Of a stretch of 34,848 nt of DNA, positions 15,875 to 25,700 are shown piece after piece (the stretch's first letter is position 1; every line of letters begins with the position of its first letter). Location: contig JAOARY010000041.1 in assembly GCA_025210335.1 (NCBI GenBank), forward strand, positions 1 through 34,848, read 5' to 3'. A program made the position numbers and the translations under genes. This stretch comes from Peptostreptococcaceae bacterium. Lineage in GTDB: Bacteria; Bacillota; Clostridia; Peptostreptococcales; Peptostreptococcaceae. Under the pieces are notes generated by a model. The model saw only the letters and a list, made by a program, of their open reading frames with translations. It was not told the origin of the DNA and ran no database searches.

Positions 15875-16093
15875 CTATATATCCATACTATTTAATAATT
15901 CTCTTAAATTTATCAGTTCTTCTTTCGAAAGAGTTATTCCTTTACCCATCTTTTCATGATCTGGTGCCCAATCTCTTAAATCATATTTAGCAGGTCTATC
16001 ATTCCAACTTATCATATTTAATTCTTTAGTCCAGCCTTTATTTGAATCTGATATAGCACCTATTTCTTTTTCTATTTCATACTTTATAGCCAT
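15875..16093 (-). CDS. YdbC-like PC4/p15 family DNA-binding protein
   Basis: A 72-residue protein of the bacterial PC4-like (YdbC) family, small homodimers that bind single-stranded DNA. The family pattern is clear: IEKEIGAISDSNKGWTKELN, then ISWNDRPAKYDLRDW, then HEKMGKGITLSKEE and a final helix. Full length is normal for the family. The start has a GGAGG site (TTGGAGGTTTTTTT before ATG). It stands alone upstream of, and on the same strand as, neighbouring minus-strand genes. The precise role in bacteria is not established; support of transcription or single-strand DNA handling is likely. Confidence 0.88.
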   Translation of the reverse strand: MAIKYEIEKEIGAISDSNKGWTKELNMISWNDRPAKYDLRDWAPDHEKMGKGITLSKEELINLRELLNSMDI

Positions 16094-16187
16094 AAAAAAA
16101 CCTCCAACTAATATCTATATTTGTTTAATATAATTATATATCAGCGAAATTGATTTTTACAAACAAATAAATATTAAATCAATATAT

Positions 16188-16970
16188 TTATTCCAAAATT
16201 AATTGACTTTGATTATTAAAAAATGTTTTGTAACCTAAGTTTACAAATAAAAGCACTGTAAGTGATACACTAAAAAATATGCAAAGCATTATTGCTATTT
16301 GATATTCTATTGCAGTTATTGGCGATATACCTGATAATATCTGTCCGCTCATCATACCAGGTAAGAACACAATTCCCATTCCAATCATGGAATTAATAGT
16401 TGGAAGTATAGCAAAATCAACTGATTCATCTACTATTTCTTTGCATGCCATCTTAGGAGTTGCACCTATCATAAGTGCCGATTCTATCAAATTGCTTCTT
16501 TCATTCATGGAACTTACTAATTTAGAAACACCTAAGGTTATTCCAGTCATTGAATTTCCTATAAGCATTCCAGCTATTGGTATAAAATATCTTGGATTAT
16601 ACCAAGGTTTGATATTTACTATTATCAATAAGAAAAATAATAAACTGCTTATTGTTCCAACACTCATAGATAATGCTATGATTTTTTTTAGATCTTTTGA
16701 TAAATTAGTTTTAACTCTTTTATATATATTATTTATTGCAAAAATCTCCATTGCAAAAATTATTGATATAGTAACAATAGGACTAGGGTTTTTAAATACA
16801 TGTACTAAGATATTACCAGTCAAAAATAATTGCAAACTCATTCTTATTGTTGATATTATAATTTCTTTTTCTCTATTTAAGCCTCTTAATCTTACCATTA
16901 TTAAAATTATTACAATCAATAAATATGCTAAAATCATTCTAAAAAACTCAATATCTATTACATTCTCCAT
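16188..16970 (-). CDS. fetB: FetB-like ABC export permease
   Basis: A 260-residue membrane protein of the UPF0014/FetB family with about seven hydrophobic helices. Family landmarks are RMSLQLFLTGNIL (about 44-56), GMLIGNSMTGITLGVSKL (about 138-155) and the late GMGIVFLPGMMSGQILSGISP (about 197-217). In Escherichia coli FetAB exports iron and helps resist oxidative stress. Here it is the last gene of a padR-fetA-fetB unit, 92 bases after fetA, with its own AAGGAG site. Whether the substrate is iron in this organism is inferred. Confidence 0.88.
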   Translation of the reverse strand: MENVIDIEFFRMILAYLLIVIILIMVRLRGLNREKEIIISTIRMSLQLFLTGNILVHVFKNPSPIVTISIIFAMEIFAINNIYKRVKTNLSKDLKKIIALSMSVGTISSLLFFLLIIVNIKPWYNPRYFIPIAGMLIGNSMTGITLGVSKLVSSMNERSNLIESALMIGATPKMACKEIVDESVDFAILPTINSMIGMGIVFLPGMMSGQILSGISPITAIEYQIAIMLCIFFSVSLTVLLFVNLGYKTFFNNQSQLILE

Positions 16971-17062
16971 ATTCGACTCCTTTCTTATGTCTTAATTTTT
17001 TATTTTAACCAAAAACTTAGATATATTTTTTTATCCGTTTTAGTAATTGCTTTACGTTCATA

Positions 17063-17689
17063 TTAATTAATAATTTTTCCCGATTTAAGCCTTATAATTT
17101 CATCTGAATATTTGCTTGCAACCGAAGATGAATGAGTAACCATTATAAGAGTTTTTTGCTTTTCTTTTGTGTGTTTTACTAATTCATTGATTATTATATT
17201 TTCGGTTTCTTCATCCAACGCTGATGATGGTTCATCCAATAAATATACTTTTGGATCCAATAAAAAAATCCTACCAAGAGCCAATCTTTGTTTTTCTCCA
17301 CCTGATAATTTTTTTGCATCCAAATCCAACTCTTTATCTAGTTTTACTAATTTCAATATTTCTTTTAACTTTGAATCCATTAATATTTCCTTTTTAGAAA
17401 ACCTAAGACCTATAAGCAAATTATCTCTTATACTACCTTTAAATATCTCTGGATTTTGAGGTAACATCAAAACATCTCTTCTTAATCTTATTGAATTAAT
17501 ATCATTTATATTTTTGCTAAAATAATTAAGCTCTCCACTTGTTGGACTTATCATTTTATTTAATAATCTAAGCAAAGTAGTTTTTCCACTTCCACTTTCA
17601 CCAACTATACTAGTTATCTTCTTATCATTTATGTTCAAACTTTTTATATCTAATATCCCTTTGTATTTTACATCTTTAAACCTATACAT
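17063..17689 (-). CDS. fetA: FetA-like ABC ATPase
   Basis: A 208-residue ATP-binding subunit that should power the FetB permease. All motifs are intact: Walker A GESGSGKTT (about 32-40), Q-loop MLPQNPEIF, signature LSGGEKQRLALGR, Walker B VYLLDEPSSALD and the switch His in MVTHSS. ATG 17689 is chosen because GAGGTG lies just upstream; the gene then starts directly after the stop of the PadR gene (17691), a sign of translational coupling. The order padR-fetA-fetB suggests that the PadR protein controls the exporter. Confidence 0.9.
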   Translation of the reverse strand: MYRFKDVKYKGILDIKSLNINDKKITSIVGESGSGKTTLLRLLNKMISPTSGELNYFSKNINDINSIRLRRDVLMLPQNPEIFKGSIRDNLLIGLRFSKKEILMDSKLKEILKLVKLDKELDLDAKKLSGGEKQRLALGRIFLLDPKVYLLDEPSSALDEETENIIINELVKHTKEKQKTLIMVTHSSSVASKYSDEIIRLKSGKIIN

Positions 17690-17690
17690 T

Positions 17691-18008
17691 TTACACCTCA
17701 TTTTCATTTATTTCATGAAATAATTCATATGCCCTTTTGCCAGCTAAGTCCAAAACTTCTTCTCCATCTTTAGTTATTTTGTAGTATTTTCTTATTCTCC
17801 CCTCTACTAATTTTTCCTCTTTTAATAATAGTCCTGCTTCTTCTAATGTATGTAATATAGGATATAGGGTACCTGGACTTATTTTATATCCATGATGATT
17901 TAACTCCTTAATCATCCAAGATCCATATATAGCTTCTTTTTTTGCATGATGTAATATATGTATCTGTATAAAACCTAAAAAAAGTTTGCGTAATATCTTA
18001 TCTTTCAT
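17691..18008 (-). CDS. PadR-family transcriptional regulator
   Basis: A 105-residue repressor of the PadR family. The winged helix is clear: IHILHHAKKEAIYGSWMIKE, then ISPGTLYPILHTLEEAGLL (the recognition helix) and GRIRKYYKITKDGEEVL (the wing), ending in a short dimerisation helix. It is the first gene of the padR-fetA-fetB unit and overlaps its own promoter region with a good palindrome (18034-18050). PadR proteins usually respond to a small toxic ligand and repress an adjacent transporter, so it likely senses something connected with FetAB export. The start has a GAGGTG site. Confidence 0.9.
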   Translation of the reverse strand: MKDKILRKLFLGFIQIHILHHAKKEAIYGSWMIKELNHHGYKISPGTLYPILHTLEEAGLLLKEEKLVEGRIRKYYKITKDGEEVLDLAGKRAYELFHEINENEV

Positions 18009-18033
18009 AATTCACCTCGTATTTTTATACCCA

Positions 18034-18063
18034 ATATCGTATTTCGATATCAGTTTTCGATAT
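18034..18063 (-). promoter_or_regulatory. Candidate PadR operator
   Basis: ATATCG-TATTT-CGATAT (18034-18050) is a perfect 6-bp inverted repeat, and a third half-site CGATAT follows at 18058-18063. It lies between the likely -35 and -10 (TATAAA) of the padR operon, 25 bases before the padR start, where a bound repressor would block transcription. Confidence 0.5.
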
Positions 18064-18125
18064 ATTATATATTATCATAAAACTAATCAAAAAATATTAA
18101 GTTTGTGTAAAATATATAATTAAAT

Positions 18126-18177
18126 AAAAAAGATTAGTAAATTAATTATTTAATAAATCAATTTACTAATCTTTTTT
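18126..18177. terminator. Perfect 18-bp terminator stem
   Basis: AAAAAAGATTAGTAAATT (18126-18143) and its exact complement AATTTACTAATCTTTTTT (18160-18177) form a bidirectional terminator. It overlaps the stop codon of the YgjP-like gene (18176-18178) and insulates it from the padR operon. Confidence 0.8.
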
Positions 18178-18889
18178 AAATATCATATTTAAATCCTTCT
18201 TTTTTTAAATATTCCCTTTTTGATTTGTAATCAGGAATAATCTTGGCAACTAAATTCCAAAATGATTTAGAATGATTCATATGTATAAGATGACTCATTT
18301 CATGCACAACCAAATAATCTATTATTTTAGATGGTGCCATTATTATCTTCCAGTTAAAAAACAAATCTTTGTTGCTACTACAACTTCCCCATCTTCTTTT
18401 TTGTTCCTTTATCTTTATATGTCTAGGCTTTATATCAATATATTTTTGATATTTTTCTATACTATTTATTATTTTTTCTTCTGCTTTTATCTTATACCAA
18501 TCAATTAAAGCTTTTTTGATATTTGATTTTGCTACTGATTTTGTATATATGTTTATATGTCCTCTATATAGAGTTACTTTGGGCTCTATATAATTTTTAT
18601 CCTTTATTATTTTTAATGTGTATCTTTTTCCAAGATAAAAAAACTTTTCTCCATCTTTGAACTCTTTTTCCTTTATATAAGGTCTGATTTCTTTTATTTT
18701 ATCTAATTTATCCTTAATCCAATTTGATTTTGATTTGACGAATTTGAGTATATCTTCTTTAGCTAAAGATCTTGGAGCTAATACTCTTATGTTCTTTTTA
18801 GGATGTATTATTATAGATATACTCTTCCTTTTTCTTCTTTCCAAATCAAATTCAATTAATTCATCCATATAATAATAACTAAGCTTCAT
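18176..18889 (-). CDS. YgjP-like zinc metallopeptidase (DUF45)
   Basis: A 237-residue protein of the YgjP/DUF45 family, putative zinc peptidases. The zinc site is VVHEMSH (H196, E197, H200) with the third ligand in MNHSKSFW (H206). The family's conserved RRWGSCSS segment is at 166-172. The N-terminal half is a beta-rich domain (SISIIIHPKKNIRVLAP). There is no signal peptide, so it acts in the cytoplasm; the substrate is unknown. Length is normal. It follows the YbaK-like gene by 15 bases on the same strand, so the two may be co-transcribed. Confidence 0.9.
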   Translation of the reverse strand: MKLSYYYMDELIEFDLERRKRKSISIIIHPKKNIRVLAPRSLAKEDILKFVKSKSNWIKDKLDKIKEIRPYIKEKEFKDGEKFFYLGKRYTLKIIKDKNYIEPKVTLYRGHINIYTKSVAKSNIKKALIDWYKIKAEEKIINSIEKYQKYIDIKPRHIKIKEQKRRWGSCSSNKDLFFNWKIIMAPSKIIDYLVVHEMSHLIHMNHSKSFWNLVAKIIPDYKSKREYLKKEGFKYDI

Positions 18890-18904
18890 AAATCTGCACC
18901 ATTA

Positions 18905-19375
18905 TTATTCCCAATCCTTACATACATCTATCCAATTTTTATAATTAGAAAAAGTCTCTAATTCAATTAAATCAACCTCTATTGCACTATTAGCTGTTCC
19001 ACAAGCAGGAAACACTGTTTTGAATCTTTTTAGAGACTCATCAAGATAAACTTCTACATTTTCATTTATACCAAAAGGACATACACCACCAACATCATAG
19101 CCAATTAATTTTTCTACATCATCTTTATTTATCATCTTAGCTTTCGATTCAAATATAGTTTTAAATTTTTTATTATCTATTTTAGCATCACCAGCAGTTA
19201 CAATTAAAATGGGATTTTCCTTAACCAAAAATGACAGAGATTTTGCAATTCTTTTAGGTTCACATCCTACTGCTTTGGCTGCTAAATCAACAGTGGCACT
19301 AGATACTTCAAATTCCAATATACGTTCAGATACATTCCATTTGCTCAAATATTCTCTTACCTTATTTATAGCCAT
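18905..19375 (-). CDS. YbaK/ProX-type aminoacyl-tRNA deacylase
   Basis: A 156-residue protein of the YbaK/EbsC superfamily, which removes wrong amino acids from tRNA (for instance Cys or Ala from tRNA-Pro). The pattern fits: VREYLSKWNVSERILEF, then AAKAVGCEPKRIAKSL (helix and the basic loop), LIVTAGDAKIDNKK, DVGGVCPFG and VFPACGTANSAIEVD. The GGVCPFG loop and the final GTANSAIE are conserved substrate-site elements. The ATG at 19375 has an AAAGGAG site; a longer frame to 19426 lacks one. It is followed by the YgjP-like gene. The exact tRNA is not assigned. Confidence 0.88.
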   Translation of the reverse strand: MAINKVREYLSKWNVSERILEFEVSSATVDLAAKAVGCEPKRIAKSLSFLVKENPILIVTAGDAKIDNKKFKTIFESKAKMINKDDVEKLIGYDVGGVCPFGINENVEVYLDESLKRFKTVFPACGTANSAIEVDLIELETFSNYKNWIDVCKDWE

Positions 19376-19394
19376 AAAAATCACTCCTTTATAA

Positions 19395-19985
19395 TTAAAG
19401 TTTAACCTCTCCATTTCCATCTTCATCTAATACTATCTTTTTGTATATACAAGGAAATTTCAATATCTCAAAACTTATTCTTTCATCATTCCATATATTA
19501 ATTAATTCATTATTTTCTTTTACTAACTTTGGATTTTTTAATGCTACTGGATTTGTAGTATTTTTGATAAAATCATTCATTTTATCAGATCTATACGCAC
19601 TATAAAAAGATACATTATTAAAATTATTAATTTCTAAAAAACCACCAATAACTAAAGCATTTAAAATAGCACCTTTGAATTGTTCTATTGATTTTTTAAG
19701 ACTTTTACTTGTTATAGTTTTTTTAAATTCTATAATTTTTAGATTCCATTTATTTTCTTCTCTTTGAATTATAATAACGTCAGCACATTTCTTTTCTTTT
19801 AAATATTTACATGTATTCTCGTCTGCATTTGTAAAGGCTATACTATATTTATCTAAAATACATTTTAAACAGGCTCTCCCATCAGCTTTCTTCTCTTCTA
19901 AAATAAATTCCTTGTCAGATACTAATATTTGACTTCCTATATTAAGAGCTTTTAATTTTTGATTAAAGGTACATTTAATCATCAT
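19395..19985 (-). CDS. Cys-rich protein with PD-(D/E)XK-like signature, paired with an ATPase
   Basis: A 196-residue protein of no family I can name. The centre reads CADVIIIQ, then KWNLKIIEFKKT, giving D69 and E86-x-K88 on adjacent strands: the spacing and strand pattern of a PD-(D/E)XK nuclease. Five Cys occur in the first 70 residues (C5, C39, C42, C59, C67) and could bind metal. A helix rich in Lys (KSLKKSIEQFKGAILNALVI) follows, as in many of these nucleases. The gene overlaps the ATPase gene by 11 bases, so the two are translated together. By context it may be the nuclease effector of a two-gene defence system. The fold assignment is an inference from one motif. Confidence 0.72.
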   Translation of the reverse strand: MMIKCTFNQKLKALNIGSQILVSDKEFILEEKKADGRACLKCILDKYSIAFTNADENTCKYLKEKKCADVIIIQREENKWNLKIIEFKKTITSKSLKKSIEQFKGAILNALVIGGFLEINNFNNVSFYSAYRSDKMNDFIKNTTNPVALKNPKLVKENNELINIWNDERISFEILKFPCIYKKIVLDEDGNGEVKL

Positions 19986-21279
19986 AATCTTCCTCTAGAT
20001 CAAGCATCTCATTAGTCAATTTATATAGAACATCGTTAAATGTTGGTGTTGGAAAACCTTCATTACTTCCTTTGATATTAGTAACTGTAGTTTGACCATC
20101 CTTGATTTCAAATTCATAAACTCTTACATCATTAAAATCTAAAATTTCATTTTCTTTGAATCCAAATTTATTTAATAATTCCTCTTTTTTTGGATGGTTA
20201 TTCAATTTGATTAAATTATTTATCTGCTGTAAAAAAGTATCACTATGAGTTGTAAGCCAAACATTAGTATTTTTATTTACTAGCATACTAATCGCTCTAG
20301 CCATTATTATTTGAGCTTTCAAATGTAGATGTGCTTCTGGTTCTTCTATCATAACTGTTTTATAATCTTTATCATTTAAAAATAATGCAAAAGGTGCAAC
20401 TTCTGTAACCAAAGATGAAGTTAGGTATAATGGCAAATCATTATCCATATTTTTAGGTTTGTATGAAATATTTTTTATAGGCGATTGATCTTTTATTATT
20501 CGTCCTTGAAGCAAATTCTGCTCTAAAAATTCTACGATTTCTTTATTATTAATATTATTTTCTGTACCTAGGTTTACAAATTTATTTAAAAAATCAATAA
20601 TAGGCTTTGTAAATCTACTATTTTGTTCATTATTTGAACCAAATGCATTATTAATACTTTCATTTAATAATGTCTTATAGGTTAACATAAAGCCTGTTCT
20701 TGATGCTGGTAAAAATAATGGAGATTTTAAATTAAAATATTTTAATAGACCAAAGTTTCTTATATATTCATCTATTAATCCACCTTCTGCAAATTCTAGT
20801 AATAACGACATATCTCCAGTATATTTTTTAAGAAGCGCTAGATAGTGTGATTCTTTTTTTGATTTTTTTCTTAAATTACAAAATATTTCATCGTATTTTT
20901 GACTTTTTAATAAAATTATCTCTAATTTATCAATCTGTATCTCTTTATTAAATATCTCCTTAACTAAAAAATCTTTATTTAATGCTAATATCTCATTCAA
21001 AAATTTTTCATATAATCTAAAAAAATTATCTATATTATCTTCAGAATCTGTTTCCAATACATTATCAATAACTTCTTCTAAATTCTTATATGACTCTAAT
21101 TTATAATTATCTTCTTTTAAAAATATATGTGTATAATTCTTCATCAATCCCCAAATCAAACTCATCAAATAACTTTTCCCACTATTATTATCTCCCAAAA
21201 AAATCATCAATGGACTTGGTTCTATACATGCACTTTTTATTTTTCCAAAGTTCTCAACTTTTAATTTCCATTTAAGCAT
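19975..21279 (-). CDS. ABC/OLD-like AAA ATPase of a two-gene module
   Basis: A 434-residue ATPase of the RecF/OLD-like AAA_15/AAA_21 group. Walker A is GDNNSGKS (29-36) right after the first strand pair (KLKVENFGKIKSACIEPSP). A long helical insert of about 200 residues follows. The signature region is near LYLTSSLVTEVAPF (about 280), Walker B is VMIEEPEAHLHLKAQ (about 310) and the switch His is in WLTTHSDTF. The tail has no TOPRIM motif, unlike OLD or GajA. Such ATPases without TOPRIM often act with a separate nuclease in anti-phage systems such as Septu; here the candidate is the overlapping downstream protein. The target and trigger are unknown. Confidence 0.85.
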   Translation of the reverse strand: MLKWKLKVENFGKIKSACIEPSPLMIFLGDNNSGKSYLMSLIWGLMKNYTHIFLKEDNYKLESYKNLEEVIDNVLETDSEDNIDNFFRLYEKFLNEILALNKDFLVKEIFNKEIQIDKLEIILLKSQKYDEIFCNLRKKSKKESHYLALLKKYTGDMSLLLEFAEGGLIDEYIRNFGLLKYFNLKSPLFLPASRTGFMLTYKTLLNESINNAFGSNNEQNSRFTKPIIDFLNKFVNLGTENNINNKEIVEFLEQNLLQGRIIKDQSPIKNISYKPKNMDNDLPLYLTSSLVTEVAPFALFLNDKDYKTVMIEEPEAHLHLKAQIIMARAISMLVNKNTNVWLTTHSDTFLQQINNLIKLNNHPKKEELLNKFGFKENEILDFNDVRVYEFEIKDGQTTVTNIKGSNEGFPTPTFNDVLYKLTNEMLDLEEDYDD

Positions 21280-21385
21280 TTATTCCACCTCTTTCTTTTT
21301 AGCTACAAGAGACTGCTATACAATTTTAAAATATCTTTATTATATTCTATACAATAATAATTCTATTTAAAACATAATTATTTTA

Positions 21386-22306
21386 CTATTTATTTTTACT
21401 TTTATATAATTGTTTAATCAAAATAAATATATATTCAATCTCTTCATCATCACTTATTTGTATCTCATAATCACCATTACCCCAATGACCAGTATTTGAT
21501 ACATCTCTAGTTATTTTATTATGGTCTTTTAGTTCACCTTTTTTTGCATTAAGCCACATTTTTAGTGATTTCTTTTGAAGAAGTATATCCACCATCATTC
21601 TTTTTTTGTACATAAAGCCTATCTCTCTTTTTTTAGGCTTTAGATCAATATTATCATCCAATAATAATATATAGCTCTTTAGTTTTTCATATAAATCTGC
21701 TATTTCTTCACTTGTATTTTTTAGATGTTGTTCCTCTGTATATAATTTAATTTCCTTATTAACTATATTAACTTCCTTGCTGTTTGTGGATATTTTATTT
21801 ATTGATTCAGCTTTCTTGGATGCTTTTATCTGATTAAAATACACAGTATCATTGCTAAACTTTTTGACTTCCCAAAGTTCAAAAGGCAAATCTTTGAAAT
21901 TAATTGATTCCTTTTGATAATTATTAAATACAGGCGAAACAAATATAACTCTTGATTGCGACCAATCTACATCAGTTCTTTTTAATGTACTATTACAATT
22001 TTCATTGTATTCAAGAATGAATTCCGCCTTATTGTTTAGCATCAACGATAAATAAGCATAGCCTTGGTCTATAACACTAAAATTACCCGTATTTTTGTAT
22101 TCTATTATTACAAATGACTTTGTATTTTCATCAAATGCTAAGGTATCTAATCTAAAATTTTTAAATGCAAATTCTCTTTTTACAAATTTAAGTCCAAATA
22201 TATTTTCCAAATTATTTTCACAAAGTTTATGTAGTTCTATCTCTTTTTTAAATGGTTTTTCCTTTATTTCTTTTAAATTATCTTTTTCTATTTTGTATAA
22301 AAACAT
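21386..22306 (-). CDS. PD-(D/E)XK nuclease-like protein with DUF5655 C-terminus
   Basis: A 306-residue two-domain protein. Residues 20-170 form a NucS/DUF91-like nuclease domain: RLDTLAFDE (D54), FVIIEYKNTG (E69-x-K71), then SVIDQGYAYLSLM (Q81), the standard order of a PD-(D/E)XK active site. Residues about 190-300 match the DUF5655 pattern, ending HWGNGDYEIQISDDEEI. Proteins of this layout are scattered in bacteria next to restriction and defence genes; no exact role is proven. ATG 22306 is preferred for its AGGAAGGAC site; a longer frame to 22327 lacks one. It sits alone between the ATPase pair and a broken XRE gene. Confidence 0.8.
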   Translation of the reverse strand: MFLYKIEKDNLKEIKEKPFKKEIELHKLCENNLENIFGLKFVKREFAFKNFRLDTLAFDENTKSFVIIEYKNTGNFSVIDQGYAYLSLMLNNKAEFILEYNENCNSTLKRTDVDWSQSRVIFVSPVFNNYQKESINFKDLPFELWEVKKFSNDTVYFNQIKASKKAESINKISTNSKEVNIVNKEIKLYTEEQHLKNTSEEIADLYEKLKSYILLLDDNIDLKPKKREIGFMYKKRMMVDILLQKKSLKMWLNAKKGELKDHNKITRDVSNTGHWGNGDYEIQISDDEEIEYIFILIKQLYKSKNK

Positions 22307-22444
22307 CTTAATGTCCTTCCTTGTCACTGTTATTTTGAATATCTAAAGTATATCTAAAAAAATAATTTATTACAAATTACAAAACCTAAAATATATCTAA
22401 AAAAATAAAAAGCTATTACATAAAAAATACAATAATACGCTGTG

Positions 22445-22661
22445 TTATAAATTTAAAGTAAACACAATATACCTTTGTATTTTTAGTGAAATAGCTCCTA
22501 AATCAATTATTTTTAATTCTTTTAACTTGCTTATTTCATCAACTTTTAACTCACCTTTTTCAAAATCTTGAATTAATCTACATAGATTAGATTGAAATTA
22601 CTAATGTTTCTGCAAATTCTCCTAATACTATTCTCATATCTTTCAGTTTTGATTTAATCAT
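22445..22661 (-). pseudogene. Frameshifted XRE-family regulator remnant
   Basis: The minus strand from ATG 22661 reads MIKSKLKDMRIVLGEFAETL and stops after VISI. In another frame the sequence continues as CRLIQDFEKGELKVDEISKL and KELKIIDLGAIS before a stop at 22445. Together these resemble the helix-turn-helix of an XRE regulator with the segment around the turn deleted and one frameshift. The start still has an AAGAAG site. It lies between the STAND gene and the nuclease gene and may be the former controller of one of them. Confidence 0.5.
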
Positions 22662-22703
22662 ATAATCTTCTTTTCATTTTTAGCCTGTATTTATAAGTAT
22701 AAA

Positions 22704-25700
22704 CTATATTTCTAATAATTCTTCTGCAAATTTTCTAGTTAATCCAATTTGATTTTCAAACATTGTATCTATAATATCCATACATTTAATATTTGTTTTC
22801 TTATTTATTTTTTCTTTTTTATTCTTTGTTTCTTCATATAATGATAATATCAATTTTGAAATTTCATCTGAAATATAATAAATAGAATAATCACTATCTT
22901 TTGAATTATTTATAATATTTTCTACCAAAGATATAATTATCTCTTTAAAATCCATAACAGATATCGAATTATCACTTATATACTCAACAAAATATTCTAC
23001 CAATCTTTTATTCTTTTTAAATTTAACTACATCAATCAAAAAATTTCTATCTTTCTTTAAATCAATTCTACCTTCTAAAAACAGTTTCTCTATATAAAAA
23101 CTCTGATCAAATTGAATATCTTTATATTTTAGTATACTTTGTTTTACTTTTTCTTTATATTCTGCTTTATCAAAAAAATCTATTAATACTTCTAAACTAT
23201 AATCTGCACATTCTTTACTCATATTAATAATATTACTTTCTTCAAATACATCTTCAAACTCATCATATTTTATATAAAACATAGTTATTAAAATAATAGC
23301 ATTTCTTTTCACATTTTTAATATTTGAATTATAGGCTTTTTTTATAATTTGTAAAACTTCATTTTTATATTCTTTATATAAATTTGATAAAAAATAATTA
23401 GAGTTGTTATGCTCTATAAAATTTTCATTGTTGATGTAAATTTCTCTAATTTTATCATAGGCTAATTTTTCATTATCTTTAATTACAAAATTCATCAAAT
23501 ATAATGATGTAAATTTGATGTTATCATTTTTATCATCTAATAATTTTAATATTATATCTTTAAACTCATAATAAAGCTTATTATTATCTACTATTAATCT
23601 TTTCATAGCACATATCGCTTGTCCTCTCAAACAATTTATACTATTATCTAAAAAATTATTTGAATCTTTTTTATCTGGAAAAGTATCTTCTTCATCTTCC
23701 AAAATATAATCATATTTAATTAATATATCTTTTATAGTCTTAATTATATTTTTTGACCATTTAATATGCTTTAATTTTTCTATAATTCCACATATATATT
23801 TCATTCTATTTATTTGTTCATAGCAAGTATATTTTAGAATTATTTTTTCTAATAATTCTTGTTCTATACTATCTAATTTTTCGCTAAATTCTAATGCTCT
23901 AAAAAAGTCTTCTATGAAAATTTCTTCTATATTGATAACTGTTTTATTGTTCATATTTAAAAATAAATTAATAAATCTTTTTGGATTTTCTTTTACTTTT
24001 TTATTAAAATAATCAGCTATATTACTTAAAGAATCATCTATCCAATAATCTTTATTTATTCTTATTTTTCTCTTCTTTCTTTTTTTATCATTACCAATCA
24101 ATAAATCAATCCATTTTCTATCAGATAATTTGCATCCTATAAGACTTGAAACTTCAGGTTTAAATCCAACATCAAGTTCAACTATTTTCTTTTTAGAATA
24201 ATTCTTTTTGTTATATTTATTTTCAAGAAATCTAATTAAATCTTTACTTTTTTTAGATATTCTTTTTTCATATAAATATTTTAATACCTCTAATAACAAA
24301 GTTGTATGATCTAAACTAGCTTTATATTTGTAAATATTTTCATATTTTGTATATGAATTATTACTGTTATAATATATAAATTTATTTATTTTACATTCTA
24401 GTTTTTTATATTTATCTATATCACAATATTTGCTATGCTTTTTAGCAATCAACAAAATCAATTCAATTTTACTTTCAGCTTTGCTTGTTTTATCTAATAT
24501 ATTATCACTATTTAAATTTTCATAAATATAATCAATAACTATATTGCTATACTCAACAGGTAGTATTAATAAACCCTCTAGTATAATTTCATTAAAAATA
24601 ATATATCCTTTACCCATAAATTTTTGATAACTTTCTAAAAATAACTCAGGTTCATTTTCTATTATAGTTTTATTAGCTTTTTTTAGTAAACTTATACAAG
24701 CTCTACATTGAGAACTCTCATTGTGTCTTTGTGCATCCCAATACTTGTATATATCATAATATTTTTTAGAAGTTGATATAATCGGTATTAATTCTTCTAT
24801 TATCACTTTTGCTATTTCATAATCAATAATATCATTCTCATCTACATATATATGAGACATTCTTGATATTATTTTATTTTTAATTAATATTTTTAAAAGT
24901 TTAATGGTTTGTTGTTTATTTCTTTTACATAATTCTTTAAAATTAATAATTCCTTCATATAATTTTGGATATCTCTCATATAATTCTAACCTTAAATCAA
25001 GTACAAAATCTTTATCTTTTAATATATTATAATCAAATATTCGCAAAAATAGTTTGGTATTTTCTTCTGATAAAAAAATATACTTTCTTATCCAATCAAC
25101 TATATTTTTAGTTAAATTATTCCTAAAGCCAAAAAATATTCTACCTAGATAACTCTTTAACTCATTATTATTCATCCAATTATCTATAATTTTTCTTTCA
25201 ATCATCAACTCAACTAATTTAATATTGTTAAAAATTATATTTTCTAATAAATATGGTTGCCAATATTCATCTTCTATTTTATCTAAGATAAAATCTTGTA
25301 TATATTCATTTTCGCTATATTCATTTAATATCTCTATAAAAAGAAATCTTATACAAAATCTAATTTCTTCAGATTCGAATAATTCTTCTCCTACCTCTAG
25401 TAATCCCTCTATACCCTCTTCATATATTAGTTGTAAAAACATTTTAACTTGATATCTTTTTATAAGATCTTGTCTTTTCATATCACCAATTATATTAACT
25501 AAATCCTCTCCATCATCATATTTTTCTTGCATTGATTGCAATACTAAATAATCAAAAATACTTTGATGCATAAAAGATATTTCTTCTTTATTTTTTTTAT
25601 CTGACTTAGTTCTAATAATAAAATTATTAGATATCAAAAATCCCAAAGCTTCACTACTAATCCTTGAACCTAATTTACTTTCAGAAATAACTAACACTGC

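Noticed and set aside
16387..16995. Long plus-strand open frame of about 200 codons opposite the FetB gene
   Set aside because: It is the antisense shadow of a well-supported membrane permease gene, has no ribosome binding site, and its product is an artefact of A/T-rich hydrophobic codons.
19975..21279. Gabija GajA or an OLD nuclease
   Set aside because: The C-terminal part after the switch His lacks any TOPRIM motif, and the neighbour is not a UvrD-like helicase.
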